Origin: Phymorhynchus buccinoides
Lineage: Eukaryota > Mollusca > Gastropoda > Neogastropoda > Raphitomidae
DNA length: 64,000 nt
Direction: 5' to 3'
Assembly: GCA_017654935.2 (NCBI GenBank)
Contig: CM065695.1
Span: forward strand, 24,479,054 to 24,543,053
Shown: one piece after another, positions 60,701 through 64,000 of the stretch
Position numbering within the stretch: the first letter of the stretch is position 1
Layout of the letters: each line of letters starts with the position of its first letter
Translations under genes and position numbers: made by a program
Notes under the pieces: generated by a model
Databases searched by the model: none
Told to the model about the DNA's origin: nothing
The model's input: only the letters and a program-made list of their open reading frames with translations

Positions 60701-62069
60701 AAACAGTCGCGATCATGTCAATCTTTACGAACTCTGTGCACACGTAGGCCTAAATGCGAAGTCAACTCCCAAGTTGAAACTAGGTGATCGGTCACACTCC
60801 ATAAGTTGGAACTCAGTGAATGGTCTTACTTTACGAAAAATAAGTTGAAAAGCAGCTCCTTTCAGTTATCAAACTGATAAATCGGCGTTAGTGCGTGCAC
60901 TGAAACACTCACTGAATGCAAACAACTCACAAAATCCGATAAATGAAAGCAGCTGGCGCATTAGCGTTTGCCGTGATTTCGTATTTGCGGTTTGTGCGGC
61001 GCCATTTTGTCAGCCGAGTTGTAATCGCGGTAAAAGTTCCGTGTGTGCAAACTGTGACTGAAAATGAACTGCCAGAGCGCAAAATGGCGAAAATTAGGTC
61101 TGTACTGTTGTTATGTGTAGTTTGTGTGTGAGTGCAACACGGGCCGTCGAGCACACTTTCTGTTTTCGCTCGTTTTCGTATATTAGCTAGACCGCGTATG
61201 TTTCGTTCAAGAATGACGGAGAAAGCATGTTTTAGTTTTAGTGTATGCATGTGCTGTGCATCATATACAGTGTAGTGAGTCACTGAGTGCATTGTTTTGG
61301 TCACCCCTGATATAAGACCCCCCTCTTTTACGACCGATTTTTTGCGATTTTTTGAAGGTCTTAAAAGAGGTGGTCGACTGTATTACTCGTTTTCAGTGAA
61401 CATTATTTGATGGCTTAATGTATAAAACTACACATTTTGCCCCAAAACTACTCATTTCAGCTGTCCAGACTACTCAAGACTTGTGTAGGGGGTAAACAGG
61501 TCTTGGCTTTATACGGCTTCTTGCTGCCATGAGAGGGCGATAATTTTAGGCCTGAACTGCCTGTGCTACCTAGTGACTAGTCAGGGGCAGATAATTTTCC
61601 GTGGCTATAAACTACTACTTCATGACAGGCAAGGACGATAATCGTATGTAGATGGCGCACGCATCTCAGTGCACGAGGGCAGAGAATTTTCAATATAAAG
61701 ACTCATTGCTTTCAGACTTGATTGTTATGGTTTGGTATGATTTTATATTATTTTATAGTCACTTTTAAATTCATCCTGCACCCACCTGGCGATTGCGCTA
61801 GAGAATAATGGTAAAAGAACTCTCTTATGCCGTAAAAACCTTGCGGTTGCCTACATGTAACACACCTCATTTCCCCTCTGAAAAGGTTGGCACTGTGTCG
61901 GTTGCATAGTTATGCTGATGTCTTTTCGCAGTCCACCAGACACCGGTTCCTCGCGGCAGAAAAGAAGATCCCGGCGATTCGCATTGAGACGCGTCAGGCG
62001 GCCAGTCTGGCGGGGAAGCGTATCATTGTGGCCATCGACTCCTGGCCACGCACGTCCCGATACCCTCTG
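45498..62069 (+). CDS. DIS3: DIS3 / Rrp44 exosome ribonuclease (5' part of gene)
   Basis: Spliced coding exons are 45498-45725, 48431-48493, 48988-49082, 50166-50341, 51046-51119, 51350-51505, 53324-53479, 53957-54079 and 61932-62069, giving 403 codons with GT-AG junctions and consistent phases. DIS3 is the catalytic subunit of the RNA exosome, with endonuclease (PIN) and 3'-5' exonuclease (RNB) activities. Visible are MKIVREHYLRDDITCG at the N-terminus and a CR3 motif C31-x4-C36-x2-C39. The PIN acids D69 (LPDTN), E97, D146 (NDRNDRAIR) and D171 (TNDAEN) are present; the first three keep the human residue numbers as I recall them. CSD1 follows from about residue 200 (VLFPEHLPLSTIQMGIKSG, SRENYLEANV), and the start of CSD2 (GRVVGIIKR, IRIETRQAASLAGKRIIVAI). 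The RNB domain is not in the window. Its introns hold foldbacks, a DIRS element and arrays of exon copies. Confidence 0.95.
45803..46021. mobile_element. foldback element B, TTAGGG core (DIS3 intron 1)
   Basis: Arms GTCGCATGAAAAAAGGTAGC and its complement end at 46021. A second inner arm pair is CACAAATTTCACTTTTT/AAAAAGTGAAATTTGTGG. The centre at 45903-45920 is AGGGTTAGGGTTAGG. Confidence 0.88.
46303..46520. mobile_element. foldback element in DIS3 intron 1
   Basis: AGGCTCC at the left and GGAGCCT at the right enclose long arms including TTTGAACCCCAATATATGT and GGTGGACATCATTGGCAGAA with their complements. The loop is short (about 46405-46425). Unlike B and C it has no TTAGGG core. Confidence 0.85.
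46640..46998 (+). repeat. R1-like repeat with CTT-rich lead (DIS3 intron 1)
   Basis: Begins with CTTCTTCTTCTTCTTCTG, has CACTGGTCTCCCCACTGAAT and ACACATTCCGATTTCGGAGG, then standard R1 blocks GGCAGGAGAATGGGCC and AGCACAGAACTTCCAGAAG. A reverse copy of this variant is at 49795-50100 in DIS3 intron 3. Confidence 0.65.
47281..47662. mobile_element. foldback element C, CCCTAA-like core
   Basis: The left arm has CCATCGAAACACCCCCAAAA and AACCTCTGTTGGTACCC. The right arm has GGGTACCAACAGAGGTT (repeated) and TGGGTGTTTCGACGGACC. The core at about 47446-47490 is a run of CCCTAAC and CCTATCCCTAAC units. A similar degenerate run follows at 47813-47905. Confidence 0.8.
47663..48430. other. remainder of DIS3 intron 1
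   Basis: Contains degenerate CCCTAACCTTATCCCTAAC units (47813-47905) and CA-rich alternating sequence with GCATGCATGC (48000-48130). No exon is seen. Confidence 0.5.
48431..48493 (+). CDS. DIS3: DIS3 coding exon 2
   Basis: 21 codons between TTCCTTTCAG and GAG|GTAAAT, reading IDVIDDPSVTNVIILQTVL and ending with the PIN catalytic Glu (residue 97). Small exons in this part of DIS3 are alternatively skipped in some animals. Skipping here would preserve the frame but remove E97. Confidence 0.95.
48988..49082 (+). CDS. DIS3: DIS3 coding exon 3
   Basis: 95 bp after TTGTGCACAG, reading VRHRSLPAFKRLKDML and HFYTFANEFN. Ends with two bases of a Lys codon at AA|GTATGT. Confidence 0.93.
50166..50341 (+). 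CDS. DIS3: DIS3 coding exon 4
   Basis: 176 bp after TTTATTTACAG. Reads DTYVEREPGESANDRNDRAI and later KPSVLLLTNDAENKTK, supplying two PIN catalytic Asp residues (146 and 171). The donor is ACTG|GTGAGC. Confidence 0.95.
51046..51119 (+). CDS. DIS3: DIS3 coding exon 5
   Basis: 74 bp after GTGTGCAG. Completes a Val codon and reads FDYVNSLENAGSLVDRL, the end of the PIN domain. The donor is ATT|GTAAGT. Confidence 0.92.
51350..51505 (+). CDS. DIS3: DIS3 coding exon 6
   Basis: 52 codons after TTTTTCCAG. Reads NKVLFPEHLPLSTIQMGIKS and GRYKQGGFLASRENYLEANV, the start of cold-shock domain 1. The donor is ATG|GTGAGA, phase 0. Confidence 0.95.
52281..53240 (+). repeat. array of six decayed partial copies of DIS3 exon 7
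   Basis: Copies begin at 52281, 52458, 52617, 52802, 52952 and 53148. Each follows a CAG acceptor and matches the first 70-105 bp of exon 7 (VFLQG.MNLNR, then GDTVAIE, then LPKAQW.CPSSMV). All lack the 3' third of the exon. In those that extend far enough the homology stops after ATGGTC, and CTTAGCC usually follows. Copies at 52617 and 52952 stay open until a shared TAA. The copy at 52281 is frameshifted, and those at 52458 and 52802 have the same internal deletion. Pairs 52458/52802 and 52617/53148 are near-identical including flanks, so larger blocks were re-duplicated. Confidence 0.92.
53324..53479 (+). CDS. DIS3: DIS3 coding exon 7 (intact copy)
   Basis: 52 codons after CATCTTACAG. Reads VFLQGLLNLNRAVDGDTVAI, EVLPKSQWSCPSSMVLVD, then an acidic linker. 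The donor is AAT|GTGAGG. It is chosen over the six upstream partial copies because only this one is complete, in frame to its donor and matches the family (GLKHLNRAV...LLPKSQW in human). Confidence 0.95.
53957..54079 (+). CDS. DIS3: DIS3 coding exon 8
   Basis: 41 codons after TTTCTGACAG. Reads EKEVKNQVPEELRQPTGRVV, GIIKRKWRQYCGVLLPSIL, then KE, the start of cold-shock domain 2. The donor is GAG|GTGGGT. The following intron is about 7.85 kb because of transposon insertion. Confidence 0.95.
54500..54672 (+). repeat. DIRS left inverted terminal repeat
   Basis: 173 bp beginning ACCAACACTCAAAACAACTG and ending CCGGATATGTCATTC. It is the perfect complement of 60369-60541. Confidence 0.93.
55735..56041. 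repeat. two-copy internal duplication in the DIRS gag region
   Basis: Two units of roughly 155 bp, each containing CCTCTTGG, CCCACCGCAACCGG, GTTTCCTCCGGTTCTCCCGG and GCTTGGCCAACGCGGACATA. CCGGTT is strongly over-represented. Whether this is part of an active gag cannot be told. Confidence 0.75.
56232..57284 (+). pseudogene. DIRS gag-like region
   Basis: The recognisable series is QSDFESDMELDPQSEV, then SSLTLQAPSFPEDLVVKAEF, then SLEESLSGSLRACGMATSLV with LAESLGKSASDSPAVFQFFD, and PESGLFGEESVPPVLE. This pattern is familiar from gag-like proteins of animal DIRS elements. It needs two frame changes, near 56.45 kb and 56.7 kb, so it is a pseudogene. It precedes the expected reverse transcriptase position. 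Confidence 0.65.
57300..58700 (+). other. DIRS interior without recognisable reverse transcriptase
   Basis: DIRS elements normally place reverse transcriptase and RNase H here. Scanning the frames I see no LDL.DAY, LPFGL or YLDD-type motif, and the length is too short for both domains. The sequence is T-rich and full of stops. It may be a deletion scar plus decayed sequence. Confidence 0.5.
58701..59955 (+). pseudogene. DIRS tyrosine recombinase
   Basis: A linker typical of the RNase H to recombinase junction (LVTPMWPTSHWFPELLDMAQ, LLQSRSGVGHP) precedes the recombinase. The N-terminal SAM-like part reads LYDLRWATWFAFCQERKFDP and TLSGYRAVL, with TAG at 59204-59206. The catalytic part has ATARRISGL (first Arg), HELRAISSSLA (His-x-x-Arg) and FLQFYLRDIS (Tyr nucleophile). 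A frameshift lies near 59.45 kb and a TAG at 59887-59889 just before the Tyr block. All catalytic residues can be found, but the gene cannot make one continuous protein. Confidence 0.8.
60216..60318. repeat. DIRS internal complementary region
   Basis: 60216-60257 is the exact complement of 54480-54521 (left extension plus start of the left repeat). 60258-60318 is the complement of the right end up to 60585. The two ends are thus joined head to tail at 60257/60258, as expected if this region templates circularisation of DIRS DNA. Confidence 0.88.
60369..60541 (-). repeat. DIRS right inverted terminal repeat
   Basis: Perfect 173-bp complement of 54500-54672, followed by a 44-bp right extension to 60585. 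Confidence 0.93.
61932..62069 (+). CDS. DIS3: DIS3 coding exon 9
   Basis: 46 codons after TCTTTTCGCAG. Reads STRHRFLAAEKKIPAIRIET, RQAASLAGKRIIVAIDSWPR and TSRYPL, within cold-shock domain 2. The donor is CTG|GTTAGT, phase 0. The next residues in the family are (N)GHFVR, which appear in the array downstream. Confidence 0.95.
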
Positions 62070-62993
62070 GTTAGTGGTTTTTTATCTGCACACAACCACT
62101 GCACAGAATTATGTGAAATTTTGTATGGTGGTCTAAAAGTATAAGGCCGGGTTCACATTAGACGCGTAAGTTGCGTACGGAAAAACCTAAATAAGTGGAA
62201 GAAAGAAGGATAATAGTTTACGCATATATAGGAAATTCGGACACGTGCGCAAATCTTTTCCCTTCTTTGTTTCACTTATTTATGGATTGCGCACAGATTT
62301 CCGCATGGAATATCCTCTTATGTGTGTACACAGCCTTACTTGTTGATCCTGACTTTGACCTTTTAACCTTGAATTGCGGATGCAAATAAGCTGCAGGGGG
62401 CTTGTTGACAAATTCGGGGACAACCCTTGTTTTTTGCATTTCAAGGGGTATTTGTGTAAAAGTAGTATCACTCTTCATTATTCTTTTCATGTTCATGCTT
62501 TTAAGCAAATACCCTTTGATTATGAAGTTCAAAGAAAAGTTGGGTTTGTTTCTTTCCACTTTTCAGTGAAATTCAAGAACCTCATATCTCAATTTTGGTT
62601 GTTTTGAGAAAAATGAATTTAAAAAAAAAAAAATTAACCGCGTTGACCACAATTGATTAACTATGATGAATATGTTGTTCAAGACATGGTGAGTTTAGTC
62701 GTGCATTTTTGTTTAAATTACTTCTCCTTTTTTTTAATACTTGAAAAGAACGAAGATACAAGGTTTTAACTAGATCTGAATATGGGACTATTTTCACAAC
62801 CTCATTTATCCCAGATTGAAAGTCGTTAGAGATACGAGCTTTTGGTGGAAGGTGGCGGGAAAAATTAGAAAGCTGACTATGTATCTAACTTAAAAAAACC
62901 AAAAATCGAGATACAAGGTTTTTGAATTTCACCAACGATGTGTTTTATTTGTACAGTTATTTTGTACTCCTAGAATTTCACCTTTGTTTTCAG
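62070..62993. other. DIS3 intron 9, first part
   Basis: AT-rich with no further exon. A poly-A run lies near 62620. Confidence 0.5.
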
Positions 62994-63230
62994 GGTCAGT
63001 TTGCAGAGGAGGAGGCTGTTTACTTTATGTTTTATTTGTATAATTTGGTACTCATACTATTTCATCTGTTATTTTTCAGGGTCACTTTGTGAGGGAACTG
63101 GTTGAGGTGTGGGACAAGGAGGCTGTTTACTTTGTTTTATTTGTATAATTTTGTACGCGTACTATTTCATCTGTTATTTTTCAGGGTCACTTTGTGAAGG
63201 AGCTGGTTGAGGTGGGGGACAAGGAGGCTG
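62994..63230 (+). repeat. DIS3: three tandem partial copies of DIS3 exon 10
   Basis: After TTTTCAG acceptors at 62993, 63079 and 63184 come copies reading GQFAEEEAVYF (internally deleted), GHFVRELVEVWDKEA and GHFVKELVEVGDKEA. All end at the same point, GAGGCTG followed by TTTACTTT, without a good donor. In human DIS3 the matching residues are GHFVRNLGDVGEKETE. The third copy is the best preserved and could be the authentic exon start, but its 3' part is missing and a transposon follows at about 63246. The complete exon is more likely beyond the window. Confidence 0.85.
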
Positions 63231-63245
63231 TTTACTTTATGTTTT

Positions 63246-63281
63246 ATTACCAACCGCGATCGTAGAGAGCGGATTGGTAAT
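63246..63281. repeat. palindrome at a transposon boundary
   Basis: ATTACCAACCGC and GCGGATTGGTAAT form inverted arms around GATCGTAGA. It sits exactly where the third exon-10 copy loses homology and may be the tip of the element that carries the ORF at 63693. Confidence 0.55.
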
Positions 63282-63692
63282 GTTTTCACTCGTGTCTGAG
63301 GTGGACTATGTTTGTATGTTTGTATGTATCCTCTCTAGCGTTTGAACGGATGGACTTAGGATGCTCAAATTTTGCATGCGGGTAGGTAATGGAGAGATCT
63401 AGGCCCAGAGTTGCATCTAGGACGCGCGATTGCATGATTCACGCATTTTTAACACCGCAAATTTGAAAAAGCCATGCGGGACCGCGCGCGCAAAAAAAAT
63501 TACATGCCCGCCTTCCAAACATGCGATATGCGCGATTGTTTTTTTCCGCCAAGAAAGTCATCTCGAGCAGGGCCTCAACTTCTCCCAACAGCGCAAATAA
63601 AAAGCAATTTCATTGGTCAGTACTGTCAATTGTAAACGTGATCGGCCAATGAATGCGCGTTTAACTTTGTGGGCTTCCTGTCGCCAAGTAAA

Positions 63693-64000
63693 ATGGCGAC
63701 CAAACGCAAGCGTGCGACGCTGCTGGATTTTTCTTTTAAAAAAACACGTACTTCCACTCCCACTTCGACAGCCCAAACCTGTGCTACAGAAGAAGAAAGT
63801 CCAGCACTAGCAGCTTCGTATCCAGCAAAAACTAGGCCTAGTGAAGCAGTGAATGTGATTGCTGCCGAAACTGGCGCCGATGGTGCAAGTGGAGGTGATA
63901 CTGACAGTGACAAAGACATTTTACCGGACACCGAAGGTGAGGCCGCTAGGCCTACTGCCAAAAGTGGGAAACCGAGTAGACTTCAAGCAGAATGGGTAAA
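63693..64000 (+). CDS. N-terminus of a hAT-like transposase-derived protein (partial)
   Basis: An open frame of 102 codons from the ATG at 63693 runs off the window. It begins MATKRKRATLLDFSFKKTR, a basic start with a PIP-box-like TLLDFSF. Then comes a Ser/Thr/Ala-rich acidic linker, and it ends SGKPSRLQAEWVK. The last motif is what precedes the zinc finger in ZNF862/KIAA1586-type hAT transposase relatives (from memory). It sits in the same orientation as DIS3, inside its intron region. The domain core lies outside the window, so whether it is intact is unknown. Confidence 0.55.
   Translation, partial: MATKRKRATLLDFSFKKTRTSTPTSTAQTCATEEESPALAASYPAKTRPSEAVNVIAAETGADGASGGDTDSDKDILPDTEGEAARPTAKSGKPSRLQAEWV

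Larger units (their letters stand above)
54195..61380. mobile_element. TA-flanked DNA element (CAGTCGACC ends) split by a DIRS element
   Basis: CAGTCGACCCCCTCACG after TA at 54193-54194 pairs with GAGGTGGTCGACTG ending at 61380 before TA. Both arms carry CTCTTTTACGAC. Removing the 6106-bp DIRS insertion leaves about 1.08 kb. The TA flanks and inverted ends suggest a mariner-like element. No transposase frame is recognised in the remaining halves (54195-54479 and 60586-61380). Confidence 0.65.

Overview
This is an animal (metazoan) nuclear window, most likely from a mollusc and perhaps a marine gastropod. The grounds are intron-rich genes with GT-AG junctions, TTAGGG-type repeats, tRNA-derived SINEs, non-LTR and DIRS retroelements, and very long CA and GA microsatellites. 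The mollusc assignment is an inference from overall style and not from a diagnostic sequence. No rRNA, true tRNA, CRISPR or bacterial operon structure was seen.

Three host genes can be supported. (1) Minus strand, 9038-19191: a five-exon gene for a 461-residue protein of unknown function with an N-terminal VDG..LPEY module, five 16-residue repeats and an acidic C-terminus. (2) Minus strand, 32641-33945: an F-box protein of 434 residues in one coding exon. Its leader exon may lie near 42.5 kb. (3) Plus strand, 45498 to beyond the window: DIS3/Rrp44, the catalytic exosome ribonuclease. Nine coding exons are present (403 codons: CR3 motif, full PIN domain, cold-shock domain region and the start of CSD2). 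The RNB domain must lie downstream. At the right edge a hAT-like ORF opens inside the DIS3 region and runs off the window.

The rest is mostly repeats. 0-9 kb: a SINE holding a TTAA-type MITE, a 31-bp minisatellite, a foldback element with a telomere-like core, and a LINE ORF2 tail expanded into about 25 copies of a 69-bp unit. 10-24 kb: introns of gene 1 filled with SINEs, hAT-like and mariner-like MITEs, then a cluster of opposed LINE ORF2 fragments. 24.8-30.5 kb: a near-identical 2.84-kb tandem duplication bounded by TG microsatellites. 34-45 kb: nested MITEs, a 38-bp minisatellite, 0.67 kb of almost pure GA and long CT blocks. 45-63 kb: DIS3, whose introns carry foldbacks and a 6.1-kb DIRS-type retrotransposon with perfect 173-bp inverted repeats and an internal complementary region.

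The most unusual observations are: (a) two arrays of decayed partial exon copies in DIS3, six before exon 7 and three where exon 10 is expected, each copy keeping a splice acceptor and the 5' part of the exon; (b) several unrelated foldback elements that all carry CCCTAA/TTAGGG-like cores; (c) a coding minisatellite born inside a LINE ORF; and (d) the DIRS ends and internal complementary region, which show the circle-junction arrangement directly.
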